Shown here: piece after piece, positions 29,461-38,424 of the stretch | Position numbering within the stretch: the stretch's first letter is position 1 | How the letters are laid out: every line of letters begins with the position of its first letter | NCBI RefSeq assembly: GCF_947495705.1 | Contig: NZ_CANLZR010000008.1 | Coordinates: forward strand, 112,314 to 176,313 | Direction of reading: 5' to 3' | Length of the DNA: 64,000 bases | From: an uncultured Phycicoccus sp. | GTDB taxonomy: Bacteria > Actinomycetota > Actinomycetes > Actinomycetales > Dermatophilaceae | The notes under the pieces: generated by a model | The model's database searches: none | Seen by the model: the letters and a program-made list of their open reading frames with translations, nothing else | Told to the model about the DNA's origin: nothing | Position numbers and translations under genes: made by a program

Positions 29461-30159
29461 GTGATACACGCCCTCGGTCCGAACTGGATGGACCCGCAGT
29501 TCCTCTTCGACACCTACGGCACGGCCTTCTTCTGGCTGTCCCTGGCCATCGTGTTCGTCGAGTGCGGGCTCTTCTTCCCGATCCTGCCGGGGGACTCCCT
29601 GCTGTTCGCGATCGGCATCTTCATCGCCAGCGGCCAGCTCCAGGTGAACCTCGCGGCGGCGATGGCGGCACTGTTCGTCGCGGGCTTCGCCGGCAACGTC
29701 GTCGGGTACGAGATCGGCCGCGGCGTGGGCGCCCCCCTGCGTGAACGGGACGGCCGGATCGTCAAACGCGAGTACTTCGAGAAGACCGAGGCCTTCTTCG
29801 AGCGCTACGGCGCCCGGGCCCTCGTGCTCGGCCGGTTCGTCCCCATCGTGCGGACCTACATCACCGTCGTCGCGGGGATCGGGCGGATGGGCCGGCAGCA
29901 CTTCTACACCTGGTCCGCCGTGGGAGCGGCCCTCTGGGTCGGCATCATCATGACCGCCGGCTACTTCCTCGGCGCCGTCCCGGTGGTCCGCGACAACCTC
30001 GAGGCCGCGATCCTCCTCATCGTCCTGCTGTCGGTCGTGCCGATGGTCGTCGAGTACCTGCGGCACCGGCGCGACGCGACGATGTCGCACGAGGAGGTCG
30101 TCGAGGAGTCGACCGAGGTCGTCGACGAGGTCGAGCACCGCCACCCCCACTCCCAGTGA
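29461..30159 (+). CDS. DedA family membrane protein
   Basis: The 232-residue protein starts at GTG 29461, six bases after TACCCT, suggesting a leaderless mRNA. DedA/VTT marks are the N-terminal FVECGLFFPILPGDSLLFAIG at about residues 32-52, GNVVGYEIGRGVG near 80, and the GRFVPIVRTYITVVAGIGRM motif at about 122-141. DedA proteins are thought to act as lipid scramblases or proton-coupled transporters needed for envelope lipid recycling. The C-terminal 30 residues are acidic and then His-rich (EEVVEESTEVVDEVEHRHPH). Confidence 0.9.
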   Translation: MIHALGPNWMDPQFLFDTYGTAFFWLSLAIVFVECGLFFPILPGDSLLFAIGIFIASGQLQVNLAAAMAALFVAGFAGNVVGYEIGRGVGAPLRERDGRIVKREYFEKTEAFFERYGARALVLGRFVPIVRTYITVVAGIGRMGRQHFYTWSAVGAALWVGIIMTAGYFLGAVPVVRDNLEAAILLIVLLSVVPMVVEYLRHRRDATMSHEEVVEESTEVVDEVEHRHPHSQ

Positions 30160-30269
30160 CCCGGCCCGCCCCTGCCGTGTGACGGAGCAGACTCCGCCGT
30201 GGCCGGTCGTCGGGGGGAGACTGGAAGGGGACGGGCTCGTCCCCCCTCTCGCCGACCAGAGGAGCGACC

Positions 30270-31022
30270 ATGAACAGACTCCAGGACCGGACCGCGCTCG
30301 TGACGGGGGCGGCGAGCGGCATCGGCAGAGCCATCGCCCTCCGGTTCGCCCAGGAGGGCGCCCGGGTCGTGGTCACCGACGTCGACGACGAGGGCGGGCG
30401 CGAGACGGTCGAGCGGGTCGAGGCCGCGGGCGGCCAGGCCGTGTTCGTCCACCACGACGTCGTCAGCGAGGCCGGCTGGGATCTCGCCTGCGACACCGCC
30501 CGCGAGCGCTTCGGCGGCCTCGACATCCTCGTCAACAACGCGGGGATGGGCGACCTGGCCACCATCGAGGACACCACGCTCGCGGCGTGGGAGCACACGG
30601 TGGCCGTCGACCAGACCGGCGTGTTCCTCGGCATGCGCACCGCGGCGCCCCTGCTCAAGGCGTCCGGCAACGGCTCGGTCGTCAACATCAGCTCGATCTT
30701 CGGGACCAGCGGAGGCTTCGGCAGCTCCCCGGCCTACCACGCCGCCAAGGGCGCGGTCCGCACGCTGACGAAGAACGTCGCCCTGCACTGGGCCACCGAG
30801 GGGGTGCGGGTCAACTCGATCCACCCGGGCTTCATCGACACCCCGATCCTGGACCAGGCGCGCGGCACCCCGTTCGAGGACGCGATGATCGCGATGACCC
30901 CGATGGCGCGGCTCGGCCGGCCCGAGGAGGTCGCCGCGGCCGCCGCCTACCTCGCGAGCGACGACGCGTCGTTCGTCACGGGTGCCGAGATGTACGTCGA
31001 CGGCGGCTTCATCGCCCGGTGA
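30270..31022 (+). CDS. Classical short-chain dehydrogenase/reductase
   Basis: The 250-residue protein has TGAASGIGRAIALRFAQEGARVVVTD (residues 12-37) for NAD(P) binding, NNAG near 88, the Ser of NISSIFG near 139 and the catalytic YHAAK near 155, ending with the usual AEMYVDGGF. The Asp of TDVDDE after the second strand favours NAD over NADP. AGAGGAG lies six bases before the ATG. It resembles cyclopentanol or hydroxysteroid-type dehydrogenases, but the substrate is unknown. It is convergent with the response regulator, seven bases away. Confidence 0.9.
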   Translation: MNRLQDRTALVTGAASGIGRAIALRFAQEGARVVVTDVDDEGGRETVERVEAAGGQAVFVHHDVVSEAGWDLACDTARERFGGLDILVNNAGMGDLATIEDTTLAAWEHTVAVDQTGVFLGMRTAAPLLKASGNGSVVNISSIFGTSGGFGSSPAYHAAKGAVRTLTKNVALHWATEGVRVNSIHPGFIDTPILDQARGTPFEDAMIAMTPMARLGRPEEVAAAAAYLASDDASFVTGAEMYVDGGFIAR

Positions 31023-31029
31023 CCCCGGC

Positions 31030-31659
31030 TCAGCCGCCGAGGTCGATCAGTCCCCGGCGGTAGGCCTCGGCGACCGCCGCGGTGCGGTCCTGGACCCCGA
31101 GCTTGGCGAAGGCCCGGACGAGGTGGGTCTTGACCGTCGCCTCGCCGATGAACAGCGCCCGCGCGACCTCCGGGTTCGACATCCCGCGGGCGACGAGAGC
31201 GAGGATCTCGACCTCCCGGCCGGTCAGCTCGGGCGTGGCCGGTGCGCGCAGCCGGTCGGCGAGCCGCGCCGCGACCGGTGGCGCGAGCACGGTCTCGCCC
31301 CGCGCGGCGCGGCGGATCGCATCGGTCAGCAGGGCGGTCGGCGCGTCCTTGAGCAGGTAGCCGCGGGCCCCGGCCTCCACGGCGCGGACGATGTCGGCGT
31401 CGGTGTCGTAGGTCGTGAGGACGAGGACCTGTGGCGCCTCGGGCTCGGACCGGATCCGGGCGGTGGCCTCGGCGCCGTCCATGACCGGCATCCGCAGGTC
31501 CATGAGCACGACGTCGGGGGCGAGCCGGGGCACGAGCGCCACCGCCTCCGCGCCGTTGGCGGCCTCCCCGACGACCTCGAGGTCGTCCTCCTCGCCGAGG
31601 ACCGCCACCATCCCGGCGCGCACGACGGGGTGGTCGTCGACGACGAGCAGCCGGATCAC
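31030..31659 (-). CDS. NarL/LuxR-type response regulator
   Basis: The 209-residue protein has a receiver domain with D8-D9 (VVDDHP), the phosphoacceptor Asp of VVLMDLRMPVMDG near residue 54, and the Lys of GYLLKDAP near 103. The C-terminus is a LuxR helix-turn-helix (ELTGREVEILALVARGMSNPEVARALFIGEATVKTHL). GTG 31659 overlaps the kinase stop, so it is the last gene of the ABC-kinase-regulator operon and most likely controls that exporter. Confidence 0.93.
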   Translation of the reverse strand: MIRLLVVDDHPVVRAGMVAVLGEEDDLEVVGEAANGAEAVALVPRLAPDVVLMDLRMPVMDGAEATARIRSEPEAPQVLVLTTYDTDADIVRAVEAGARGYLLKDAPTALLTDAIRRAARGETVLAPPVAARLADRLRAPATPELTGREVEILALVARGMSNPEVARALFIGEATVKTHLVRAFAKLGVQDRTAAVAEAYRRGLIDLGG

Positions 31660-32897
31660 CGCGGGACCTCGAGGCGCAGCGTCGTTCCCGCCCCGGGGGC
31701 GCTGACCACGCCGACGCCGCCACCCACCTCGGCCGCCCGGGCCCGCACCCCGTCGAGTCCGAAGCCCGACCCGTCCGCCGCCGGGTCGAAGCCCCGCCCG
31801 TCGTCGGTGACGGTGAGCACCACCCGGTCGGGCTCGTACGCGAGATCGAGCGCGACCTGGGCGGCCGCGGCGTGCCGGCGCACGTTCGAGAGCGCCTCCT
31901 GCGCGGTCCGGAGCAGCACCACCTCGGCGACACCGCCGAGCGGAGCGGGCTCGCCCTGCACCGAGACCTCCGCGTGCAGGCCTGCCTCGCTGCTCACGGC
32001 CGCCCCGAGCCGCTGCATCGCCTCGACGAGCGTGCGCGACTGGAGGTGGCCGGGGGTCAGCTCGGCGACGATGAGCCGGGCCTCGGCGAGGTTGTCGACG
32101 GCAGTCCGCTCGATGAGGGACAGCCGCTCGCGGGCGGTGTCGGTGTCTCCGCGCGCCAGCGCGGACTCGGCGGCCCGCGACAGCGCGACGACGGAGGTGA
32201 AACCCTGCGCGAGGGTGTCGTGGATCTCGCGGGACATCCGCTCCCGCTCCACCTGGACGCCCCGGTCGCGCTCGACCGCCGCCAGCGCCGCCTGGGTGGA
32301 CCGGAGCTCGTCGATGGTCCGCGCCCGGGTGTCGGCCTCCGAGGCGATGCGGCTGATGAACAGCCCGAGCGCCAGCGACACCGCGAGCGAGATGAGCGAC
32401 GACACGGCGATCGGCCCGATGGCCTCGGACGAGAAGTCGCTCTGGACGAAGCGCAGGCCCCCGAAGGCGGTGAGGGTCACCAGGGTCCCGATCACCGCGG
32501 AGCGCACCCGGAGCATCGCCCACAGCTGCGGGTACATCGCGAAGAAGAGCATCCAGGACTCGGTGTCCGGGTCGACCCACTGGACGCCGAGCAGGGCGCT
32601 CCAGGCGAGGAGGTGGTAGACGAGGCCGGCTCGGGGCTCGTGCCGCAGCCCACGCGCGCCCCAGACGACGTAGGCGAGCGCGATGACGCCGAGCAGCGCC
32701 ACACTCGGCCAGCGCCCGAACGTCCCCGGCGGTTCCACCAGCGTGACGACAACGGCTGCCGCCCAGACCACCGCGAACACCCCGTGCCAGAACGGCTCCT
32801 GGTGCCGCCACATGGCGTCGAGCTCGCGGCTCGACGAGCCGGGCTCGGCGCGCTCGTCGACACCGGTCACGGGCACATCCTCCCGCGGTGCGGTCAC
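31656..32897 (-). CDS. NarL-type sensor histidine kinase
   Basis: The 413-residue product starts at GTG 32897, overlapping the permease stop. About six membrane segments lie in residues 30-190 (for example GVFAVVWAAAVVVTLV and IGPIAVSSLISLAVSLALGLFIS). A HisKA_3 dimerisation domain follows, with the phosphorylated His in MSREIHDTLAQGFTSVVALSRAAE near residue 225. The ATPase domain has the N-box ALSNVRRHA near 325 and TDDGRGFDP near 360. It pairs with the regulator downstream. The membrane sensor is consistent with detecting envelope or antibiotic stress, which would fit control of the upstream ABC exporter. Confidence 0.93.
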   Translation of the reverse strand: MTAPREDVPVTGVDERAEPGSSSRELDAMWRHQEPFWHGVFAVVWAAAVVVTLVEPPGTFGRWPSVALLGVIALAYVVWGARGLRHEPRAGLVYHLLAWSALLGVQWVDPDTESWMLFFAMYPQLWAMLRVRSAVIGTLVTLTAFGGLRFVQSDFSSEAIGPIAVSSLISLAVSLALGLFISRIASEADTRARTIDELRSTQAALAAVERDRGVQVERERMSREIHDTLAQGFTSVVALSRAAESALARGDTDTARERLSLIERTAVDNLAEARLIVAELTPGHLQSRTLVEAMQRLGAAVSSEAGLHAEVSVQGEPAPLGGVAEVVLLRTAQEALSNVRRHAAAAQVALDLAYEPDRVVLTVTDDGRGFDPAADGSGFGLDGVRARAAEVGGGVGVVSAPGAGTTLRLEVPR

Positions 32898-33691
32898 ACC
32901 GTGCCGCGCTTGTACCAGCGGAACGTCGTCACGCACAGGACGAGACCTCCGACCGCCCAGGCCGCGAGGACGAGGAGGACCCGGTCGGACTCCCACACCC
33001 CGGCCATCTCGAGGGCCGCCATGTCGTCGGGGTAGAACACCGCGCGCATCCCCTGGGCGATCCACTTGAGCGGGAAGAGCGCAGCGACCTGCTGCAGCCA
33101 GCCGGGCACGCTGTCCCAGCCGATGTAGACACCGGAGATGAACTGGAGCACGAGCATCGGACCGATGACGACAGCACCGATGGAGCGGGCGGTCGACAGC
33201 GACGAGTACGCGATACCGAGCACGGTGCCCCCGACGAGGCCGAGGCCGAACACGGCGGCGAGCAGGAGCCACCGCCGGCCCTCCGTCGGCATCGGGACGT
33301 CGTAGAGGGCCCAGGCGAGGACGAGCAGCAGGGCGAGCTGGAGGATGGCGCTGACCGCCACGAGCCCGACCTTGCCGAGGAAGTACGACGTCGCCGGCAT
33401 CGGAGTCGCCCGGAGCCGCTTGAGCGTGCCGTCGTCGCGCTCGGTGGCCACCGACAGGGCCATCGTCTGGAAGCTCGTGAGCAGAACGCCGGCGGCGATC
33501 ATCCCCGGCAGGAAGTAGCGGCCCGCGGTCATCGTGCCGTCGCCGTCGGCGAACTGCCCCGAGAAGATGACCGAGAACAGCGAGAGCAGGAGGACCGGGA
33601 AGAGGAAGCTGAAGAAGACCGCCTCCTTCTCGCGGGAGTACATGCGCAGCTCGACGGCGGTGCGGTCGAGCCCGATGGCGAGGGTGTTCAT
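32894..33691 (-). CDS. ABC-2 type transporter permease
   Basis: The 265-residue protein starts at ATG 33691, overlapping the ATPase stop. It has the ABC-2 layout: KEAVFFSFLFPVLLLSLFSVIF near the N-terminus, then GRYFLPGMIAAGVLLTSFQTMALSVATERDDGTLKRLRATPMP near residue 70-110, and four further membrane segments with the GWDSVPGWLQQVAALFPLKWIAQGMRAVF stretch typical of drug or antibiotic exporters. It works with the ATPase encoded upstream and the kinase-regulator pair downstream. Confidence 0.9.
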   Translation of the reverse strand: MNTLAIGLDRTAVELRMYSREKEAVFFSFLFPVLLLSLFSVIFSGQFADGDGTMTAGRYFLPGMIAAGVLLTSFQTMALSVATERDDGTLKRLRATPMPATSYFLGKVGLVAVSAILQLALLLVLAWALYDVPMPTEGRRWLLLAAVFGLGLVGGTVLGIAYSSLSTARSIGAVVIGPMLVLQFISGVYIGWDSVPGWLQQVAALFPLKWIAQGMRAVFYPDDMAALEMAGVWESDRVLLVLAAWAVGGLVLCVTTFRWYKRGTV

Positions 33692-34557
33692 GCCAGGACC
33701 TCCTCGGTCGCGTCGCTCACGTGCGGGGCGATGAGCCCGAGATAGGTGTCCTCGAGCGACGGGCGGGTGACGGTGAGCTCGGGCACCTCGCCGGGGAACC
33801 GTGCCGCCAGCCGGGCGACCTCCGCCGTCGGCTCGGCGGTCCGGACGGTGTGGCGCACCCCGCCCTCCTCCCACGACACCGTCGCCTCCTGCGACTGGCG
33901 CCCGCCGAGCGCCGCCGGGGTGTCGAGGGCGAGCAGCCGGCCGGCGGCGATGACGCCGACGCGGTCGGCGAGGTGCTCGGCCTCGTCGAGGTAGTGGGTC
34001 GTGAGGAGGATCGTCGTCCCGCCGCCCGCCAGGCCGCGGATGAGGTCCCAGAAGTCGCGGCGGGCCTGCGGGTCGAAGCCCGTCGTCGGCTCGTCGAGGA
34101 AGAGCAGCTCGGGTCGGCCGACGATGCCGAGCGCCACGTCGAGCCGCCGGCGCTGGCCACCGGAGAGCCCGGAGATCCGCGCATCGGCCTTCTCGGTCAG
34201 ACCGGTCGCCACGATGACCTCCTCGACGTCCCGTGGCGTGCTGTACGCCCGGGACGTGCTGCGCAGGATCTCGCGCGGGGTCAGCAGGTCCAGCCCGCCG
34301 GTCGACTGCAGGACGATGCCGATCCGGTCCCGCCACGCCCGCGGAGCCCGGTGCGGGTCCGTCCCGAGGACCGACACCTCGCCGGCGTCGCGGGTCCGGA
34401 AGCCCTCGAGGATCTCGACGACCGTCGTCTTGCCGGCGCCGTTGGGGCCGAGGAAGGCGAACACCTCGCCCTCGTGCACGTCGAGGTCGAGGTCGTCGAC
34501 CGCCCGGTGCGTCCCGTACGTCTTCGTGAGGCCGCGGATGCGGATGGCTGTGGTCAT
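33688..34557 (-). CDS. ABC transporter ATP-binding protein (exporter type)
   Basis: The 289-residue ATPase has Walker A GPNGAGKTT near residue 41, a Q-loop VLQSTGGLDLLTP, the signature LSGGQRRRLDVALG near 137, Walker B LLFLDEPTTGFDP, and LLTTHYLDEAEHLADR with the switch His. ATG 34557 heads the four-gene operon; GGAGG lies immediately before it. CACGCT six bases upstream could be a degenerate leaderless -10. Together with the permease it resembles multidrug or self-resistance exporters. Confidence 0.92.
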   Translation of the reverse strand: MTTAIRIRGLTKTYGTHRAVDDLDLDVHEGEVFAFLGPNGAGKTTVVEILEGFRTRDAGEVSVLGTDPHRAPRAWRDRIGIVLQSTGGLDLLTPREILRSTSRAYSTPRDVEEVIVATGLTEKADARISGLSGGQRRRLDVALGIVGRPELLFLDEPTTGFDPQARRDFWDLIRGLAGGGTTILLTTHYLDEAEHLADRVGVIAAGRLLALDTPAALGGRQSQEATVSWEEGGVRHTVRTAEPTAEVARLAARFPGEVPELTVTRPSLEDTYLGLIAPHVSDATEEVLA

Positions 34558-34633
34558 GCCTCCAGCGTGCCGCGACGGGCCGCGACGCGCGACGCCCGAG
34601 CGGTGGATCCGTCGTCCACCGACCGGTGGACGC

Positions 34634-35224
34634 TCAGGCCCCGGGGGGCGGGGGGACGTCGCGCCCGCCGAAGTCGACCCGCGGGGCCTCACGCTCCTCG
34701 CCCTCGGCCTCGAAGTACTCGGCCCGCTTGATCCCGAACATCCCGGCGACGATGTTCGACGGCACGGTCTCGACCCGGGTGTTGAGGTCGCGCACCGTCG
34801 CGTTGTAGTAGCGCCGGGCCGAGGCGATGCGGTCCTCGGTGGAGGTCAGCTCGGCCTGCAGGGCGAGGAAGTTCTCGTTCGCCTTGAGGTCGGGGTAGGC
34901 CTCGGCGATGGCGAGGAGCCGGCCGAGCGCCTGGCTGAGAAAGTTCTCGCTCTCGGCCTGCTGCGCGGGGGACTGGCCGGGCGCCATCGCCTTCGCCCGG
35001 GCCGAGACGACCTCCTCGAGGGTGCCCCGCTCGTGCGCCGCGTAGCCCTTGACGGTCTCGACGAGGTTGCCGATGAGGTCGTGCCGCCTGGTGAGCTCGA
35101 CGTCGATCTGGCGCCACGCCTCCTCGACGAGGTTCCGGAGCTTGACCAGGCCGTTGTAGATGCCGATCGCCCATCCGACGAGCGCGACGAGAAGGACGAT
35201 GATGACGATCGTGGCGATGAGCAC
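34634..35224 (-). CDS. LemA family protein
   Basis: The 196-residue protein starts at GTG 35224 behind AGGAGG. One N-terminal membrane helix (TIVIIVLLVALVGWAIGIYN) is followed by the LemA helical bundle: LRNLVEEAWRQIDVELTRRHDLIGNLVETVKGYAAHE, then AEAYPDLKANENFLALQAELTSTEDRIASARRYYNATVRDLNT. The C-terminus is Pro-rich. LemA proteins are anchored helical proteins of unclear role, sometimes linked to envelope stress. Confidence 0.92.
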   Translation of the reverse strand: MLIATIVIIVLLVALVGWAIGIYNGLVKLRNLVEEAWRQIDVELTRRHDLIGNLVETVKGYAAHERGTLEEVVSARAKAMAPGQSPAQQAESENFLSQALGRLLAIAEAYPDLKANENFLALQAELTSTEDRIASARRYYNATVRDLNTRVETVPSNIVAGMFGIKRAEYFEAEGEEREAPRVDFGGRDVPPPPGA

Positions 35225-35341
35225 GGGGCCTCCTGAGCCGACGGCGACACGGCGATCCTAGGACTCGCAACCATGGCGCACGTCACATCGACTCCGCTAG
35301 GTTGACGCAGGACCAACCGAATGCCGGACCGGGAGGCCCGT

Positions 35342-35773
35342 ATGGACACCGTCGTCGTCGGCGTCGACAACAGCGATGCATCCACCCGCGCGGTGGAGTT
35401 CGCTGTCGATCGCGCCCAGCGCAACTCCTGGAAGGTGGTGCTCGTCCACGTCATCCCGTGGACGCCGTACTCGTTCCAGACACCGACCGAGAACGAGCAC
35501 CGCCACCGCGAGAAGGAGCGGGAGGTCGCGGCCGCCACCGAGCAGGTCCTCGTCCCGATGGCCGAGATCGCGGAGCGCGGCGGCGTGCCGCACACCGAGA
35601 TGGTCCGGCACGGCAAGCCGTCCGAGACCTTGTCCGACATCGCCGGCGACACCAAGGCGGTCCACATCATCGTCGGCCGCACCGGCGACAGCGGCCTCCG
35701 CGAGGCCGTCTTCGGCTCGGTCGCGAGCCGCCTCGTCCAGCATGCCCATGTTCCCGTGACGGTGGTGCCCTGA
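35342..35773 (+). CDS. Universal stress protein (UspA family)
   Basis: The 143-residue protein starts at ATG 35342, with GGGAGG five bases upstream; an ATG at 35321 would lengthen it by seven residues. The fold is shown by VVVGVDNSDASTRAVEFAVDRA at the N-terminus and IIVGRTGDSGLREAVFGSVASRLVQHAHVPVTVV at the C-terminus, containing the G-x2-G-x(9)-G-(S/T) ATP-binding loop. Its stop overlaps the symporter start (TGATG), so both are made together; it may regulate that transporter. Confidence 0.9.
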   Translation: MDTVVVGVDNSDASTRAVEFAVDRAQRNSWKVVLVHVIPWTPYSFQTPTENEHRHREKEREVAAATEQVLVPMAEIAERGGVPHTEMVRHGKPSETLSDIAGDTKAVHIIVGRTGDSGLREAVFGSVASRLVQHAHVPVTVVP

Positions 35774-37218
35774 TGAATCCGGTCGACTGGTTCAACTCCC
35801 TCTCCGACACGATCACCGGCATCGTCTTCACGACGGTGCCCTTCTTCGGCACCGAGGTGCCGCTCATCGTCGTCTGGCTCGTCATCGCCGGAGCCTTCTT
35901 CACCATCTGGCTCGGCTTCATGCAGGTCCGCGGGCCGCGGCTGGCGATCGACCTGGTCCGCGGCAAGTACTCCAACCCCGACGACGCCGGTGAGGTCTCG
36001 CACTTCCAGGCGCTCGCCACCGCCGTCTCCGGCACCGTCGGCCTCGGCAACATCGCCGGCGTCGCCATCGCGATCGCGCTCGGCGGGCCGGGCGCGACCT
36101 TCTGGATGATCCTCGCGGGCCTGCTCGGGATGGCGACGAAGATGGCCGAGTGCATGCTCGGCGTCAAGTACCGCCGTGAGCACGCCGACGGCTCGGTCTC
36201 CGGCGGCCCCATGTACTACCTGCGCGACGGCCTCGCCGAGCGCGGGATGGGCGGGTTCGGCAAGGTCCTCGCCGTCATCTTCGCGGTCTGCATGATCGGT
36301 GGTGCGCTCGGCGGCGGGAACATGTTCCAGTCCAACCAGGCGACCGCCCAGATCATCGCGGTCACCGGTGGCGACGACTCCTTCCTCGCCGGCTCGCCGT
36401 GGATCATCGGGCTCGTCTTCGCGGCGCTCGCCGGCGCGGTCATCATCGGCGGCATCAAGAGCATCGCGCGCGTGACCGAGAAGATCGTGCCGTTCATGGC
36501 CGTCCTCTACGTCGCGGCCTGCATCGTCGTGCTGCTGTGGAACATCACCGCGCTGCCCGAGGCCATCGGCCTCATCTTCTCCGGCGCGTTCAGCCCCGAA
36601 GGTGTCGCGGGCGGCGCGATCGGCGCCCTCATCGTCGGCTTCCAGCGGGCAGCGTTCTCGAACGAGGCGGGCCTCGGCTCCGCCTCGGTGGCGCACTCGG
36701 CGGTCAAGACGAAGGAGCCCGCGACCGAGGGCTTCGTCGCGATGCTCGAGCCGTTCATCGACACCGTCGTCATCTGCACGATGACCGCGCTGACGATCGT
36801 CATCACGGGCACGTACGCCCTCCCGGATGCGACCGAGCTCGGCGGGGTCGCCCTGACGTCGCAGTCCTTCGAGACCGTGCTGCCGTGGTTCCCCACGGTC
36901 CTCGCGGTGGCGGTCGTGCTCTTCGCCTTCTCGACGATGATCTCCTGGTCGTACTACGGCATGAAGGCCACCGGGTACCTCTTCGGTGACAACCAGACCG
37001 CGGAGAACGTCTTCAAGGGCATCTTCCTGGTCTTCACCGTCATCGGCTCCGCGGCCGCCCTCGGGCCGGTCATCAACTTCTCGGACTCGATGATCTTCCT
37101 GATGTCCATCCCCAACCTCATCGGGCTGTACATCATGGCGCCGGTCATCCGGTCGGTCATCCACGGGTACTTCGACCGGGTCAAGAGCGGCGAGGTCAAG
37201 CAGGTGGTCCACCAGTGA
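35773..37218 (+). CDS. Sodium:alanine/glycine symporter, AGCS family
   Basis: The 481-residue membrane protein starts at ATG 35773 within the stop of the stress-protein gene. AGCS signatures are ATAVSGTVGLGNIAGVAIAIALGGPGATFWM at about residues 82-112, GGPMYYLRDGL near 150, GGGNMFQSNQ near 180, and RAAFSNEAGLGSASVAHSAV near 295. It should import alanine, glycine or a related amino acid with Na+. A strong bidirectional terminator follows. The in-frame open stretch upstream to 35302 is the shadow of the stress-protein gene. Confidence 0.95.
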   Translation: MNPVDWFNSLSDTITGIVFTTVPFFGTEVPLIVVWLVIAGAFFTIWLGFMQVRGPRLAIDLVRGKYSNPDDAGEVSHFQALATAVSGTVGLGNIAGVAIAIALGGPGATFWMILAGLLGMATKMAECMLGVKYRREHADGSVSGGPMYYLRDGLAERGMGGFGKVLAVIFAVCMIGGALGGGNMFQSNQATAQIIAVTGGDDSFLAGSPWIIGLVFAALAGAVIIGGIKSIARVTEKIVPFMAVLYVAACIVVLLWNITALPEAIGLIFSGAFSPEGVAGGAIGALIVGFQRAAFSNEAGLGSASVAHSAVKTKEPATEGFVAMLEPFIDTVVICTMTALTIVITGTYALPDATELGGVALTSQSFETVLPWFPTVLAVAVVLFAFSTMISWSYYGMKATGYLFGDNQTAENVFKGIFLVFTVIGSAAALGPVINFSDSMIFLMSIPNLIGLYIMAPVIRSVIHGYFDRVKSGEVKQVVHQ

Positions 37219-37233
37219 CCTGACGCTCCACCC

Positions 37234-37280
37234 GAACAGAGCACGCCGCGTGGGCCTGGCCCGCGCGGCGTGCTCTGTTC
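37234..37280. terminator. Bidirectional terminator between symporter and pyrE
   Basis: A perfect 17-bp stem (37234-37250 with 37264-37280) and a 13-base loop lie between two convergent stop codons (37218 and 37293). Confidence 0.85.
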
Positions 37281-37292
37281 GGTGGCGGCGGC

Positions 37293-37847
37293 TCAGGCCA
37301 GGCCGAGGTCCTCGAGCCCGTAGACGTGGCGGTACTCCAGCCCGGCGTCGGCGAAGACCTGCGCGGCTCCCGTGGCGCGGTCGGCGATGGTCGCCACGGC
37401 GACGACGGTGCCGCCGGCGTCCTGCACCGCGCGGGCGGCGTCCAGCGGCGAGGCCCCGGTCGTCGAGGTGTCCTCGACGACGAGGACGCGGCGGCCCTGC
37501 ACCGAGGGGCCCTCGATGCGCTGCTGCAGCCCGTGCGCCTTGCCGGCCTTGCGGACGACGAAGGCGTCGAGCCGCCCGCCGGCGGCCGCGCGGGCGTGGA
37601 GCATCGCGGTCGCCACCGGGTCGGCGCCGAGGGTGAGCCCCCCGACCGCGTCGAACTCGAGGTCCGCGACGAGGTCGAGCATCACCCGGCCGACGAGCGG
37701 GCTCGCCTCGCCGTCGAGGGTGACGCGGCGGAGGTCGACGTAGTAGTCGGCCTCCGCGCCCGAGGACAGGGTGACCCGGCCGTGGACGACGGCCTGGTCG
37801 CGGATGATCTGGAGGAGGCGGGCGCGGTCGGCGGCGATGTCGGTCAC
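37293..37847 (-). CDS. pyrE: Orotate phosphoribosyltransferase
   Basis: The 184-residue enzyme makes OMP from orotate and PRPP in pyrimidine synthesis. GTG 37847 is preferred because TACCGT ends eight bases before it; GTGs at 37853 and 37856 are alternatives. Motifs are VTLSSGAEADYYVDLRRVTL near residue 22, VGGLTLGADPVATAM near 68, the FVVRKAGKAHGLQQRIEG loop near 95 and the PRPP motif VLVVEDTSTTGASPLDAA near 118. No other pyr gene is in the window. Confidence 0.95.
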   Translation of the reverse strand: MTDIAADRARLLQIIRDQAVVHGRVTLSSGAEADYYVDLRRVTLDGEASPLVGRVMLDLVADLEFDAVGGLTLGADPVATAMLHARAAAGGRLDAFVVRKAGKAHGLQQRIEGPSVQGRRVLVVEDTSTTGASPLDAARAVQDAGGTVVAVATIADRATGAAQVFADAGLEYRHVYGLEDLGLA

Positions 37848-37899
37848 GGGCACCACGGTAGGCGGTGCCGGCGGCGGCGACTCCGGCGCCACCGGCCGC

Positions 37900-38376
37900 T
37901 CACCGGCGGCGGGACGGCCGAAGCACGTAGCCGGTGGCCCCGAGGTCCGTGCCGAGGGAGGGGATCTGGGTGTGCCAGTTCTGGTGGAGGTCCGGGGTAA
38001 CGGGCGGCTCGTAGGGGCGCGGCGGCTCCTGGCCGTCCCACACGTCGTAGCCGGCCCGCAGCATCCGCCCGATCGGGCTGGCGACGACGCGCGTGGCGAG
38101 ATGGCCCAGGAGGTCAGGCTGCATCTGGTCCAGGAGCAGGCGAGGCCGGCGGCGCTCGGCGAGGACGAGGAGGCGGGCGATGGCATGCACGTCGTCGACG
38201 CCCACACGGGTTCCCGCGAGCAGCAACCGCCGGACCTCGGCCAGCACTGCTGCCCGCTCGCTCGGGCCCATCGCCGTCAGGGCATGCCGGTGGGCCGTCT
38301 CCTGCCAGTCGGCGGAGGCGGTCCGCAGGAGGTGCCGGTACTCCCGCAGCGTGTCGGACTCGGCGTCCGCGCCCAT
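37900..38376 (-). CDS. Conserved actinobacterial hypothetical protein
   Basis: The 158-residue protein is not one I can name. ATG 38376 has TACCGT six bases upstream, a strong leaderless signal. The sequence is helical and charged (LREYRHLLRTASADWQETAHRHALTAMGPSERAAVLAEVRRLLLAG), with a middle VVASPIGRMLRAGYDVWDGQEPPRPYEPP and no membrane segment. It has normal high-GC codon use, so it is probably a resident gene. It is upstream of pyrE on the same strand, 52 bases apart. Confidence 0.75.
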   Translation of the reverse strand: MGADAESDTLREYRHLLRTASADWQETAHRHALTAMGPSERAAVLAEVRRLLLAGTRVGVDDVHAIARLLVLAERRRPRLLLDQMQPDLLGHLATRVVASPIGRMLRAGYDVWDGQEPPRPYEPPVTPDLHQNWHTQIPSLGTDLGATGYVLRPSRRR

Positions 38377-38424
38377 GCAGCCACGGTAGACCCGACTCCC
38401 CGACGTGTCACCACTCCGCCCGGG

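Noticed and set aside
35302..35772. N-terminal extension of the AGCS symporter upstream of 35773
   Set aside because: It is the second frame of the universal stress protein gene; the symporter family N-terminus fits the ATG at 35773.
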